Positions 10,959 to 20,009 are shown, numbered from the stretch's first letter. The stretch: DNA of 64,000 nucleotides from Modestobacter sp. VKM Ac-2985 (GCF_026967925.1 NZ_JAPVBI010000002.1:1293628-1357627), one strand, 5' to 3'. Program-made: numbers and translations. Notes: generated by a model from the sequence alone, not told the origin.

Positions 10959-11978
10959 ATGCGCCTGGCAGTGGTACCTGGAGACGGCATCGGTCCCGAG
11001 GTGGTGGCCGAGGGCCTCAAGGTCCTGGGCGCGGTCGCCCCGGACATCGAGAGCACCCCCTACGACCTGGGGGCGGCCCGCTGGCACCGCACCGGTGAGC
11101 TGCTGCCGGACTCGGTCCTGGAGGAGCTGCGCCAGCACGACGCGATCCTGCTGGGCGCCGTCGGTGACCCGGGCGTGCCCAGCGGCATCCTGGAGCGCGG
11201 GCTGCTGCTCAAGCTGCGCTTCGAGCTCGACCACCACGTCAACCTCCGCCCGGCCCGGCTGTTCGACGGCGTGCGCAGCCCGCTGGCCGAGCCCGGCGAG
11301 ATCGACATGCTCTGCGTGCGCGAGGGCACCGAGGGCCCCTACGTCGGCAACGGTGGCGTGCTGCGGCGGGACACCCCGCACGAGGTCGCCACCGAGGTCA
11401 GCCTGAACACCGCCTACGGGGTGGAGCGCGTCGTCCGGTACGCCTTCGAGCGGGCGGTCGCCCGGCCGCGCAAGCACCTCACGCTGATCCACAAGACCAA
11501 CGTGCTCACCCACGCCGGCTCGCTGTGGTCGCGCACCGTCGAGGAGCTCTCCGCCGAGTTCCCCGAGGTCAGCGTGGCCTACCAGCACGTCGACGCCGCG
11601 GCGATGTTCTTCATCACCGACCCGGGCCGCTACGACGTGATCGTCACCGACAACCTCTTCGGCGACATCGTCACCGACGTGGCCGCCGCCGTCACCGGGG
11701 GGATCGGGCTGGCCGCCAGCGGCAACCTCGACGTGTCGGGGACCAACCCGAGCATGTTCGAGCCGGTGCACGGCTCCGCGCCGGACATCGCCGGGCAGGG
11801 CATCGCCGACCCGACGGCGACCGTGCTGTCGGTCGGGCTGCTGCTGGAGCACCTCGGCCGGCCGGAGCTGGCCAAGAAGGTCAACGCGGCGGTCGCCTTC
11901 GACCTCTCCACCCGGGACCCGGGGGCGCCGATCCGCACCACCGAGATCGGCGACCGGCTCGCCGCACTGTCCGGCTGA
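10959..11978 (+). CDS. leuB: 3-isopropylmalate dehydrogenase
   Basis: Oxidative decarboxylation of 3-isopropylmalate in leucine synthesis; the family also accepts the 3-methylmalate made in the citramalate route to isoleucine. 339 residues, usual length. Visible motifs are GDGIGPEV, the substrate loop [28 protein letters not shown] and the NAD-binding [12 protein letters not shown]. It sits just before cimA, consistent with service to both leucine and isoleucine pathways. Confidence 0.97.
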   Translation: MRLAVVPGDGIGPEVVAEGLKVLGAVAPDIESTPYDLGAARWHRTGELLPDSVLEELRQHDAILLGAVGDPGVPSGILERGLLLKLRFELDHHVNLRPARLFDGVRSPLAEPGEIDMLCVREGTEGPYVGNGGVLRRDTPHEVATEVSLNTAYGVERVVRYAFERAVARPRKHLTLIHKTNVLTHAGSLWSRTVEELSAEFPEVSVAYQHVDAAAMFFITDPGRYDVIVTDNLFGDIVTDVAAAVTGGIGLAASGNLDVSGTNPSMFEPVHGSAPDIAGQGIADPTATVLSVGLLLEHLGRPELAKKVNAAVAFDLSTRDPGAPIRTTEIGDRLAALSG

Positions 11979-11981
11979 CGA

Positions 11982-12019
11982 CCCGGCGGGGCGCGGCCTG
12001 CTCGCTGCGCCCCGCCGGG
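11982..12019. terminator. Hairpin terminator after leuB
   Basis: CCCGGCGGGGCGC pairs perfectly with GCGCCCCGCCGGG (13 bp, 12-nt loop) starting 3 nt after the leuB stop; no T-run. Confidence 0.65.
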
Positions 12020-12083
12020 CCGCCGTCCCGCACAGTGGACGACCCGTTCCGAGAACCGAGTTCGGCGTGCTCTACTGGTGGTG

Positions 12084-12116
12084 ATGGACGCCACCCGCAC
12101 GATCATCATCAGCTAG
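12084..12116 (+). CDS. cimA attenuator leader peptide with triple isoleucine
   Basis: A 10-residue frame, ATG to TAG, reading MDATRTIIIS with three consecutive ATC isoleucine codons before the stop. It is followed at once by two hairpins, the second with a T6 tail, and then by citramalate synthase. The amino acid sensed (Ile) matches the product of the pathway controlled. A possible -10 (TCTACT) ends 7 nt before the ATG. Confidence 0.75.
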   Translation: MDATRTIIIS

Positions 12117-12171
12117 CGCGCAGTCACCTCCCCGGACTGCGCGCAACCTCCCGTACCCCGGGAGGTTTTTT
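12116..12171 (+). terminator. cimA transcription attenuator
   Basis: The pause hairpin is GCGCGCAGTC (12116-12125) paired with GACTGCGCGC (12135-12144), a 10-bp perfect stem. The terminator is ACCTCCCG (12146-12153) paired with CGGGAGGT up to 12166, then a run of T to 12171. The loop of the first hairpin (ACCTCCCC) repeats the left arm of the terminator, so the right arm GGGAGGT has two possible partners. The cimA start is 40 nt downstream. Confidence 0.75.
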
Positions 12172-12210
12172 CGTGTCTGGGCCCAGTACCGAACCGACCC
12201 GGGAGACACC

Positions 12211-13827
12211 GTGGCCACGCACCCCGCCACCGAGCTCGACCTCGACCCGACCGACTTCCACGTCTTCGACACGACCCTGCGCGACGGCGCCCAGCGCGAG
12301 GGCGTGAGCTGGTCCGTCGCGGACAAGCTCGCCGTCGCCCGGTTGCTCGACGAGATCGGCGTCGGCTTCATCGAGGGCGGCTGGCCGGGGGCACTGCCCA
12401 AGGACACCGAGTTCTTCGCCCGGGCCCGCACCGAGCTGGACCTCCAGCACGCGCAGCTGGTGGCCTTCGGCGCCACCCGCAAGGTCGGCGTCCGGGTCGA
12501 GGACGACCCCCAGGTGCGCGCGCTGCTGGACGCGCAGACCCCGGTGGTGTGCCTGGTGGCCAAGTCCGACGTGCGGCACGTGCGCGAGGCGCTGCGCACC
12601 ACGCCCGAGGAGAACCTGGCGATGGTCGCCGACACCGTCGCCTTCCTGGTCGGGCACGGACGGCGGGTGTTCGTCGACTGCGAGCACTTCTTCGACGGCT
12701 ACGCCGCCGACCCCGACCACGGTGTCGCGGTGCTGGAGGCCGCCTTCGCCGCCGGCGCCGAGGTGGGCGTGCTGTGCGACACCAACGGCGGGATGCTGCC
12801 GATGAGCGTGGGCCGGGTGGTCGCCGACGTCCGCGCGCGGACCACCGGGAAGCTCGGCATCCACTGCCAGGACGACACCGGGTGTGCGGTGGCCAACAGC
12901 CTGGCCGCCGTGGAGGCCGGCGTGACCCACGTGCAGGGCACCGCCAACGGCTACGGCGAGCGGGCCGGCAACGCCGACACGTTCGCGCTGATCGGCAACC
13001 TGGTCACCAAGATGGGGCTGCCGGTGGTGCCGGCCGCGTGCCTGCCCGAGCTGAAGCGGGTCAGCCACGCGATCGCGGAGCTGGCCAACATCGCCCCGGA
13101 CGACCACCAGCCGTTCGTCGGCGCCTCGGCCTTCGCGCACAAGGCCGGCCTGCACGCCAGCGCCATCAAGGTGCGCCCGGAGCTGTACAACCACCTGGAC
13201 CCGGCGGTCGTCGGCAACGACATGCGCATCCTGGTCACCGAGATGGCCGGCCGGGCCTCGATCGAGCTCAAGGGGCGCGAGCTGGGGGTGGACCTGGCCG
13301 GGCAGGCCGACGCCATCGGCCGGGTGGTGGACCAGGTCAAGGTGCTGGAGGCCGACGGCTGGTCCTTCGAGGCCGCCGACGCCTCCTTCGAACTGCTGCT
13401 GCGCAACGAGCTGCCGGGGGCCCCCGCGCCGCTGTTCGAGCTGGAGAGCTACCGGACCTCCGTCGAGCACTGGGGGAACGGGGTGGTCGTCAGCGAGGCC
13501 ACCGTCAAGGTGCACGTGCCGAACGAGGACGGGACGACGGAGCGGGTGATCAGCACCGGCGAGGGCAACGGCCCGGTCAACGCGCTGGACAACGCGCTGC
13601 GGCAGGCCCTGGTCAGCCGGTACCCGCACCTGGCCGACGTCTCGCTGGCCGACTACAAGGTGCGCATCCTGGGCTGGAACGGCGGCACCAGCGCCACCAC
13701 CCGGGTGCTCGTCGACAGCACCGACGGGGTGGGGGAGTGGACCACCGTGGGGGTGCACGACAACATCGTCGAGGCGTCCTGGCACGCCCTGGTCGACGCC
13801 TTCACCTACGCGGTGCGGCGTCGCTGA
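12211..13827 (+). CDS. cimA: Citramalate synthase
   Basis: Condenses acetyl-CoA with pyruvate to (R)-citramalate, giving 2-oxobutyrate and isoleucine without threonine deaminase. The 538 residues hold an HMGL-like TIM barrel (DTTLRDGAQREGVSW; EGGWPG; CDTNGGMLP; HCQDDTGCAVANS) and a C-terminal LeuA-type allosteric domain from ~400 with a characteristic GNGPVNALDNALR motif. This full-length CimA type differs from 2-isopropylmalate synthase mainly in the substrate pocket, so a LeuA-like activity is the alternative. Its triple-Ile leader and position next to leuB support citramalate. GGGAG precedes the GTG start. Confidence 0.9.
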   Translation: MATHPATELDLDPTDFHVFDTTLRDGAQREGVSWSVADKLAVARLLDEIGVGFIEGGWPGALPKDTEFFARARTELDLQHAQLVAFGATRKVGVRVEDDPQVRALLDAQTPVVCLVAKSDVRHVREALRTTPEENLAMVADTVAFLVGHGRRVFVDCEHFFDGYAADPDHGVAVLEAAFAAGAEVGVLCDTNGGMLPMSVGRVVADVRARTTGKLGIHCQDDTGCAVANSLAAVEAGVTHVQGTANGYGERAGNADTFALIGNLVTKMGLPVVPAACLPELKRVSHAIAELANIAPDDHQPFVGASAFAHKAGLHASAIKVRPELYNHLDPAVVGNDMRILVTEMAGRASIELKGRELGVDLAGQADAIGRVVDQVKVLEADGWSFEAADASFELLLRNELPGAPAPLFELESYRTSVEHWGNGVVVSEATVKVHVPNEDGTTERVISTGEGNGPVNALDNALRQALVSRYPHLADVSLADYKVRILGWNGGTSATTRVLVDSTDGVGEWTTVGVHDNIVEASWHALVDAFTYAVRRR

Positions 13828-13836
13828 GGGAACCGG

Positions 13837-14637
13837 TCAGCGGCGCCGGAGGTCCCGCTCGATCTCCCGGGCAGCAGCCTGCAGCGCGGGCAACAGGTCG
13901 TCGCGGACCGCGTCCGGGGTGCTGTGCCGGGCCGAGGCGGAGATGTTCATCGCGGCGAGCACGGCGCCGTCGCCGTCCCGCACCGGCACCGCGATCGAGC
14001 GCAGCCCCTCCTCGAGCTCCTGGTCCACCAGCGCCCAGCCCTGGTCGCGGGCCTCGGCCAGCGCCCGGCGGAGCCGGTCGGGGTCGGTGACGGTGAAGGG
14101 GGTCAGCGCCGTCAGCTGCGCGGTCTGCAGGTAGCGCTCCCGGTCGGCGTCCGGCCGGGCGGCCAGCAGCACCCGGCCCATCGACGTCGCGTGGGCCGGG
14201 AACCGGGTCCCGACGTTGATGGCGACGGTCATGATCCGCCTGGTCGGCACCCGGGCGACGTAGACGATCTCCTCGTCGTCCAGCACCGACAGCGAGCACG
14301 ACTCGTGCACCTCGGCGGCCAGGTGCTCCAGGTGCGGGCGGGCCACCTCCGGCAGGGACAGCCCGGACAGGTAGGCGTAGCCCAGCTCCAGCACCCGCGG
14401 ACGCAGCTCGAACAGCCGGCCGGCGGAGCGGACGTACCCCAGCTCGACCAGGGTGAGCAGGAACCGGCGGGCAGCGGCCCGGGTGAGCCCGGTCTGCCGG
14501 GCGACCTCGCTGAGGGTCAGCTGGGTGTGCTCGGCGTCGAAGGCGCGGATGACGGCGAGCCCGCGCGCCAGTGACTGGACGAAGGCCTCCGGTCGCTCGC
14601 GGCCGCCCTCGTCGCCGGCGGGTGCCATCGCGTCCAT
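13837..14637 (-). CDS. IclR-family regulator, Pca/Pob type
   Basis: A 266-residue protein with an N-terminal winged-helix HTH (~18-80, LTLSEVARQTGLTRAAARRF) and an IclR effector-binding domain (~95-255, including INVGTRFPAHATSMGRVLLA). This sequence style is typical of regulators of protocatechuate or hydroxybenzoate pathways. GGGAGGAG precedes the ATG. It is divergent from the ABC importer and ThDP enzyme genes and most likely controls them in response to an aromatic or keto acid (inference). Its 3' end converges on cimA, 9 nt apart. Confidence 0.92.
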   Translation of the reverse strand: MDAMAPAGDEGGRERPEAFVQSLARGLAVIRAFDAEHTQLTLSEVARQTGLTRAAARRFLLTLVELGYVRSAGRLFELRPRVLELGYAYLSGLSLPEVARPHLEHLAAEVHESCSLSVLDDEEIVYVARVPTRRIMTVAINVGTRFPAHATSMGRVLLAARPDADRERYLQTAQLTALTPFTVTDPDRLRRALAEARDQGWALVDQELEEGLRSIAVPVRDGDGAVLAAMNISASARHSTPDAVRDDLLPALQAAAREIERDLRRR

Positions 14638-14691
14638 CGAACTCCTCCCGGGCGGCGTCCTCTACGCCCGATCACGGTTCCAGCACGAGCG

Positions 14692-14740
14692 TTGACGTGA
14701 CTGGCCTCACGACCTACGTTCCTCACCTGAACGCACGTTC
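14692..14740 (+). promoter_or_regulatory. Promoter and putative IclR operator of the ABC importer operon
   Basis: TTGACG (14692-14697), 17-nt spacer, TACGTT (14715-14720). Nine bases further on is GAACG-ca-CGTTC (14729-14740), a perfect 5-bp inverted repeat placed where a bound regulator could block or recruit polymerase. It lies in the 222-bp divergent region with the IclR gene. Confidence 0.6.
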
Positions 14741-14859
14741 GGATGCCGCACACCGTAGTGGGACCCGGGTGGTCGTCCACCCGTCGGCGGACAGGTTCGA
14801 CCACTCGCCCTCACCGTGGAGGACAGGCACCTGATGCACCTGCTCACCGGGGCAGCGCC

Positions 14860-15693
14860 ATGACCACGACCGAGGTGCGCCCCGCCCGGGCGGGTGCCGA
14901 GCCGGTCCGCCGGCGCCGTCGCGAACTCCCGTCGTCGGTCCTCGGCCTGGGCGGGCTGCTCGTGTTCGCCGCCCTGCTCGAGCTGCTGCCCCGCACCGGC
15001 CTCGTGTCTGCGGACTACTTCCCGCCGTTCAGCGAGATGGTGCGGGCGCTGGTGGAGGCAGCCGGCACCGACCGCTTCTGGGCCGCGACCGCACAGACGG
15101 TCCAGGCGTGGGGGATCGGTCTGGGGATCGCGCTCGTGGCCGGGATCGGCCTGGGCCTGCTGATCGGCAGCGTCGAGCTGCTCCGCCGGTTCACCGCCTC
15201 GACGATCGAGTTCCTGCGGCCGGTGCCGTCGGTGGCGCTGATCCCGCTGGCGGTGCTGCTGCTGGGCCTGGGCCTGCAGTCGACGCTGCTGCTGGTCGTG
15301 TACGCCTCGTTCTGGCAGATCCTGATCCAGGTGATCTACGGGGTGCAGGACGTCGACCCGGTCGCCCGGGAGACCGCGCGGTCCTACCACCTGGGCCGCT
15401 GGGCCCGGGTGCGGTACCTGATCTGGCCGACCGCGCTGCCCTACGTGATGACCGGCGTGCGGTTGGGTGCGGCGGTCGCCCTCATCCTGGCCGTGACCGC
15501 CGGCCTGGTCGGCATCGGCACCGGGCTCGGTGCGGAGATCGCGCTGGCCCAGTCGTCCAACGCCGTCCCGCTGGTGTACGGCCTGGTCATCTTCACCGGC
15601 CTGCTGGGCGTGGTGGTCAACCTGGTCGCCCGCGCGCTGGAGCGCCGCACGCTGGCCTGGCACTCGTCGGTGCGCGCGGACGTGGGGGGCTGA
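14860..15693 (+). CDS. ABC importer permease, NitT/TauT family (first)
   Basis: A 277-residue inner-membrane permease with about six hydrophobic helices and the BPD_transp_1 cytoplasmic loop (ARSYHLGRWARVRYLIWPTALP, trimmed family EAA motif). It resembles SsuC/TauC/ThiX components. The start is the ATG giving MTTTEVRP, after a 222-bp regulatory gap. Two different permease genes in tandem imply a heterodimeric channel. Substrate unknown; context suggests a small organic acid. Confidence 0.92.
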   Translation: MTTTEVRPARAGAEPVRRRRRELPSSVLGLGGLLVFAALLELLPRTGLVSADYFPPFSEMVRALVEAAGTDRFWAATAQTVQAWGIGLGIALVAGIGLGLLIGSVELLRRFTASTIEFLRPVPSVALIPLAVLLLGLGLQSTLLLVVYASFWQILIQVIYGVQDVDPVARETARSYHLGRWARVRYLIWPTALPYVMTGVRLGAAVALILAVTAGLVGIGTGLGAEIALAQSSNAVPLVYGLVIFTGLLGVVVNLVARALERRTLAWHSSVRADVGG

Positions 15694-15695
15694 TC

Positions 15696-16499
15696 GTGCG
15701 GGGACCGGTGGTGGACCCGGTGCTGCGCTGGGGCAGGACGCTGGGCTTCGCGCTCACCCTGCCCGTCGTCCTGGTCACGCTGTGGTGGGTGTGGTCGGCC
15801 GACAGCACGAACTACTACGCACCGCCGCTGCAGACCATCCTCACCACGTTCGGTGACGTCTGGTTCTCCGAGCGCCTGCGCGCCGACGTGCTGCCCAGCG
15901 TCACCCGGCTGGCGATCGGCTACACCGGGGCGGTCGTGCTCGGGGTCGGGCTGGGCGTGCTCCTGGGGGCCAACCGCACGCTGCGGCGGGTGACCGAGCC
16001 GGTGCTGGAGTTCTTCCGGGCCATCCCACCGCCGGCGCTGATCCCGATCCTGTTCCTGTTCGCCGGCATCGGGGACACCGCCAAGGTCATCGTGATCGTC
16101 TCCGGTGCCGTCTGGCCGGTGCTGCTCAACACCGTCGAGGGCGTGCGCGCGGTGGACGACGTCCTGTCCGACACCTCGCGGTCCTACGGCGTCACCGGCC
16201 TGGCCCGGCTCCGCCACCTGGTGCTGCCGGCGGCCAGCCCGCAGATCGTCGCCGGCATGCGCCAGGCGCTGTCGATCTCGATCATCCTCATGGTGATCAG
16301 CGAGATGTTCGCCTCCACCAACGGGCTGGGGTTCAGCGTCATCCAGTTCCAGCGCAGCTTCGCCATCCCGGAGATGTGGAGCGGGATCCTGCTGCTCGGC
16401 CTGCTCGGGTTCGTCCTGTCCCTGCTGTTCCAGCTCTTCGAACGGCGCAGCCTGCGCTGGTACCACGGCCTGCGCCGATCTCAGCGAGGAGAGAACTGA
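15696..16499 (+). CDS. ABC importer permease, NitT/TauT family (second)
   Basis: A 267-residue permease with six predicted helices and the EAA-loop SYGVTGLARLRHLVLPAASP. GTG start 2 nt after the previous stop; its own stop overlaps the ATG of the ATPase. It pairs with the preceding permease. Confidence 0.92.
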   Translation: MRGPVVDPVLRWGRTLGFALTLPVVLVTLWWVWSADSTNYYAPPLQTILTTFGDVWFSERLRADVLPSVTRLAIGYTGAVVLGVGLGVLLGANRTLRRVTEPVLEFFRAIPPPALIPILFLFAGIGDTAKVIVIVSGAVWPVLLNTVEGVRAVDDVLSDTSRSYGVTGLARLRHLVLPAASPQIVAGMRQALSISIILMVISEMFASTNGLGFSVIQFQRSFAIPEMWSGILLLGLLGFVLSLLFQLFERRSLRWYHGLRRSQRGEN

Positions 16500-17359
16500 T
16501 GACCCAGCCGCTGCTCGACGTCGCCGGCGTGCAGAAGACCTACACCGGCTCCGGCCGGACCGTGGAGGCGGTCCGCGACCTGACCTTCTCCGTAGGGGAC
16601 GGCGAACTGGTGTGCATCGTGGGCCCGTCGGGGGCGGGCAAGACGACGCTGCTCAAGTGCATCGCCGGGCTGCTGGAGCCCACCGCCGGCACCGTCACCC
16701 TCGCCGGCGCCCGCGTCGACGGGCCGCCGGACGCGATGGCGGTGGTCTTCCAGGAGTACGGCCGCAGCCTCTTCCCGTGGATGACCGTCGAGGGCAACGT
16801 CGAGCTGCCGCTGAAGCAGAAGAAGCTGGACAAGGCCCGCCGACGGGAGCTGGTGCGCGACGCACTGGAGGCCGTGGGCCTGGCCGACGTGCACAGCGCC
16901 TACCCGTGGCAGCTGTCCGGCGGCATGCAGCAGCGTGTGGCGATCGCCCGGGCGGTGGCCTACGAGCCCAAGGTCCTGCTGATGGACGAGCCGTTCGCCG
17001 CCGTCGACGCACAGACCCGGGCCGACCTCGAGGACCTGATCCGCTCGCTGTGGCACAAGCTGGGGGTGACCATCCTCTTCGTCACCCACGACATCGACGA
17101 GTCGGTCTACCTGGGGCAGCGGGTGCTCGTGCTGTCCTCCTCCCCGACGGTGATCATGGAGGACCTCGCCATCGACCTGCCCGACGAGCGCACCCAGCTG
17201 GAGACCCGGTCCTCGCCGCGGTTCGCCGAGCTGCGCGGGCACGTCTACGAGCAGATCCAGCTGGCCAAGCACCGCAAGGGCGATCAGCACCAGCGCGACG
17301 AGGTGGCGCCTGCGCGGTCCGCCCACGGCGCCACGGTCGCCGCCGAGCCCGGCTCCTGA
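16499..17359 (+). CDS. ABC importer ATPase, NitT/TauT family
   Basis: A 286-residue nucleotide-binding subunit: Walker A GPSGAGKTT (~43-51), Q-loop FQEYGRSLFPW, signature LSGGMQQRVAIARA, Walker B VLLMDEPF, H-loop VTHDIDES. Same subclass as SsuB/TauB/NrtD. ATG overlaps the upstream permease stop. The C-terminal ~35 residues are polar and variable. Confidence 0.95.
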   Translation: MTQPLLDVAGVQKTYTGSGRTVEAVRDLTFSVGDGELVCIVGPSGAGKTTLLKCIAGLLEPTAGTVTLAGARVDGPPDAMAVVFQEYGRSLFPWMTVEGNVELPLKQKKLDKARRRELVRDALEAVGLADVHSAYPWQLSGGMQQRVAIARAVAYEPKVLLMDEPFAAVDAQTRADLEDLIRSLWHKLGVTILFVTHDIDESVYLGQRVLVLSSSPTVIMEDLAIDLPDERTQLETRSSPRFAELRGHVYEQIQLAKHRKGDQHQRDEVAPARSAHGATVAAEPGS

Positions 17360-17406
17360 CCAACGGTTCCGTCCCCCGTCCCCGCACGCCCGGCAAAGGA
17401 GCCCCC

Positions 17407-18375
17407 ATGCGTCGCCTGCTCGCCCCGCTCGCCGCCCTCGCGCTGCTGACCACCGCCACCGCCTGCGGCGGCTCGTCCGACGAGCCGTCCACCGACACCG
17501 AGGGCGGGCTCACCCAGCTCACCGTCGGCATCATCCCGATCATCGACGTCGCCCCGATCTACCTCGGGCAGGAGCAGGGCTTCTTCGAGGAGCGGGGCAT
17601 CGAGCTGGAGCTGGTCCCCGGCTCCGGTGGCGCCGCCGCGGTGCCCGGCGTGGTGGCCGGGGACTTCGACTTCGCGTTCGGCAACGTGACGTCCCTGCTG
17701 CTGGCCCAGACCCAGGGCCTGCCGCTGCAGGTCGTCTCCAACGGGACAGCCTCCACCGGTGACCCGGCGACCGACTTCTCCGCCGTCGTCGTGCCCGCCG
17801 ACAGCCCGGTGCAGACCGCCGCCGACCTGGCGGGCCGGACCGTGGCGGTGAACAACCTCAAGAACATCGGCGAGGTCACGATCCGCAAGGCCGTCGAGGA
17901 CGCCGGCGGCGACCCCTCGGCGGTCGAGTTCGTCGAGCTGGGCTTCCCGGACATGCCGGCCGCGGTGGCCAACGGGAGCGTGGACGCCGCCTGGGTGGTC
18001 GAGCCGTTCGTCACCGTCGCCACCGACCAGGGCGCCCGCGCCGTGGTGAGCAACTTCGCCGAGCCGGTCGAGGACCTCACCGTGGCGACCTACTTCACCA
18101 CCGAGCAGATGCTCGCCGAGAACCCGGAGCTGGTCGACGACTTCCAGGCCGCCATGGCCGAGTCGCTGCAGTACGCCCAGGACAACCCGGACGAGCTGCG
18201 CCGGATCATCACGAGCTACACCAGCATCACCCCCGAGGTCGCCGAGCAGATCGCCCTCCCGTCCTTCCCGGAGGAGATCAACGTCGAGTCGATGGAGACG
18301 GTCGCCGAGCTGATGGCCGAGTACGGGATCACCGAGGAGACCGCCGACGTCGACGCGCTGCTGGCGACCGACTGA
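17407..18375 (+). CDS. ABC importer substrate-binding lipoprotein, NMT1/THI5-like
   Basis: A 322-residue secreted lipoprotein. The signal peptide ends in ...TTATAC-GGSS, so Cys20 is the likely lipidated residue. The mature part is an NMT1-like periplasmic fold (IPIIDVAPIYLGQEQGFFEE; AGDFDFAFGNVTSLLLA; GSVDAAWVVEPF). AAAGGAG precedes the ATG. It delivers ligand to the permease pair; relatives bind sulfonates, nitrate, pyrimidines or aromatic acids, so the ligand is open. Confidence 0.93.
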   Translation: MRRLLAPLAALALLTTATACGGSSDEPSTDTEGGLTQLTVGIIPIIDVAPIYLGQEQGFFEERGIELELVPGSGGAAAVPGVVAGDFDFAFGNVTSLLLAQTQGLPLQVVSNGTASTGDPATDFSAVVVPADSPVQTAADLAGRTVAVNNLKNIGEVTIRKAVEDAGGDPSAVEFVELGFPDMPAAVANGSVDAAWVVEPFVTVATDQGARAVVSNFAEPVEDLTVATYFTTEQMLAENPELVDDFQAAMAESLQYAQDNPDELRRIITSYTSITPEVAEQIALPSFPEEINVESMETVAELMAEYGITEETADVDALLATD

Positions 18376-18377
18376 CC

Positions 18378-20009
18378 GTGCCCGGCCCCACGACCCCTCC
18401 TGCGGCGCCGACGGTCCGGGACGTCACCTTCGACGTGCTGCGCCGGCTCGGCCTGACCACGATGTTCGCCAACCCGGGCTCGACCGAGGTGCCCTTCCTC
18501 GCCGGGCTCCCCGACGACATCGAGTTCGTGCTCGCGCTGCACGAGGGGTCGGTGGTCGGCATCGCCACCGGCTGGGCCATCGCCCGCGACCGGCCGGCCC
18601 TGGTGAACCTGCACACCACGGCGGGGCTGGGCAACGCCGTCGGCGCGCTGGCCACGGCCCGGGTCAACCGGGCGCCCCTCGTGGTGCTGGTCGGCCAGCA
18701 GGACCGGCGGCACCTCGCCCTGGAGCCCTTCCTCGCCGGCAGGCTCGCCGGCCTGGCCGGTGACTACCCGGTCTGGGTCGACCAGCCGGTGCGCGCCCAG
18801 GACGTCCCCGGGTCGATCGCGCGCGCCCACCACGAGGCGGTCACCGGGCGCGGCCCGGCGATCGTCATCGTCCCGATGGACGACTGGGCGCAGGAGATGT
18901 CCGACCCCGGCCCGCCGGCCGCGGCGGCCGTGGTGCGTCGCCCGGTCGGGGTCGACGAGGCCACGGTCGCCGAGGTCGCCGAGCTGCTCGACGGTGCGAC
19001 GGCGCCGGTGCTGGTGGTCGGTGCCGGCGCCGACACCGCCGTCACCCGGGCGGCCTTGGTGCAGCTGGCCGAACGGCTCGCTGCACCGGTGCGCCAGGAG
19101 GCCTTCGGCGCCCGGGCGGGCTTCCCCCAGGACCACCCGCAGTACCAGGGGCTGCTGCCCGCCGGCCGGGAGCGGCTGCGTGGGGTGCTGGCCGGCCACG
19201 ACCTCGTGCTGGTGGTCGGCGCCCCGGCCTTCCGGCAGTACCCCTACCAGCCCGGCCCCTTCGTCGACCCCGGCACCCGGATCGTGCAGGTCAGCCAGGA
19301 CCCGGCCGAGGTGCACCGGAGCCCGGCCGACCTGGCCGTGCTCACCGACCCCGGCGTCTTCTGTGCCGCCCTCGCCGAGCGGGTGACCGACCGCGGCCGG
19401 CCGCCCGGCCCGCCGCGGACACCGGTGACCGTGCCGCCGCCGGCGCCGGGGGAGCCGCTGCGGGCCCCGCACGTCTACGCCCAGCTCGCCCAGCGGCTCG
19501 ACCCGGACACCGTGGTGGTGGAGGAGTCGCCGTCCACCCGCCAGCTGCTGGAGGAGATGGTCCCGTCCCGGCAGCCGCTGGGGTACCTGGGCGTGGCGAT
19601 GGGCGGCCTGGGGTTCGGCATGCCGGCCGCCATCGGCGTCCGGATGGCCCGCCCGGACCGGCCGGTGGTCGCGGTCCTCGGCGACGGCTCCTCGATGTAC
19701 GCCGTCCAGTCGCTGTGGACAGCGGCCCGTTACGGCGTCGGCGTCCTCTTCCTCGTCTTCGCCAACGGCGGCTACGCGATCATGGACAAGCTGGTGGAGC
19801 GGCAGGGCGCCGGCACGGCGCCGTGGCCGAGCTTCCCCGAGGTGCGGCTCTCCGCCCTGGCCACCGCGCTCGGCTGCCCCGCCCGCCGGATCAGCAGCCA
19901 CGAGGAGCTGCTGGCGGCGCTGGACGACGTGCTTCCCCGGCTCCGGGAGCTCGACGCCCCGCTGCTGCTGGACGTCGACGTGGCCCCGGAGGCCGACTTC
20001 AACCCCTGA
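18378..20009 (+). CDS. Benzoylformate-decarboxylase-like ThDP enzyme
   Basis: A 543-residue ThDP-dependent decarboxylase starting 2 nt after the binding-protein stop, so part of the importer operon. Residues equivalent to Ser26, Glu47 and His70 of Pseudomonas putida benzoylformate decarboxylase are present at a constant offset (S35 in NPGST, E56 in LHEG, H79 in NLHTTAG), and GDGS...N forms the cofactor motif. The second catalytic histidine (His281) aligns with Tyr288 in FRQYPYQPG, so activity may differ. Likely decarboxylates an imported 2-keto acid; oxalyl-CoA- or phenylpyruvate-type activity is possible. The numbering comparison is from memory. Confidence 0.82.
   Translation: MPGPTTPPAAPTVRDVTFDVLRRLGLTTMFANPGSTEVPFLAGLPDDIEFVLALHEGSVVGIATGWAIARDRPALVNLHTTAGLGNAVGALATARVNRAPLVVLVGQQDRRHLALEPFLAGRLAGLAGDYPVWVDQPVRAQDVPGSIARAHHEAVTGRGPAIVIVPMDDWAQEMSDPGPPAAAAVVRRPVGVDEATVAEVAELLDGATAPVLVVGAGADTAVTRAALVQLAERLAAPVRQEAFGARAGFPQDHPQYQGLLPAGRERLRGVLAGHDLVLVVGAPAFRQYPYQPGPFVDPGTRIVQVSQDPAEVHRSPADLAVLTDPGVFCAALAERVTDRGRPPGPPRTPVTVPPPAPGEPLRAPHVYAQLAQRLDPDTVVVEESPSTRQLLEEMVPSRQPLGYLGVAMGGLGFGMPAAIGVRMARPDRPVVAVLGDGSSMYAVQSLWTAARYGVGVLFLVFANGGYAIMDKLVERQGAGTAPWPSFPEVRLSALATALGCPARRISSHEELLAALDDVLPRLRELDAPLLLDVDVAPEADFNP

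Noticed and set aside
14743-14859. Longer N terminus of the first ABC permease
   Set aside because: Would translate through the promoter and operator region; no similarity, and the ATG at 14860 fits the family start.
19001-19400. Reading the ThDP enzyme as acetolactate synthase or oxalyl-CoA decarboxylase
   Set aside because: Ser35, Glu56 and His79 and the spacing around FRQYPYQPG fit the benzoylformate decarboxylase branch better, though the exact substrate stays open.
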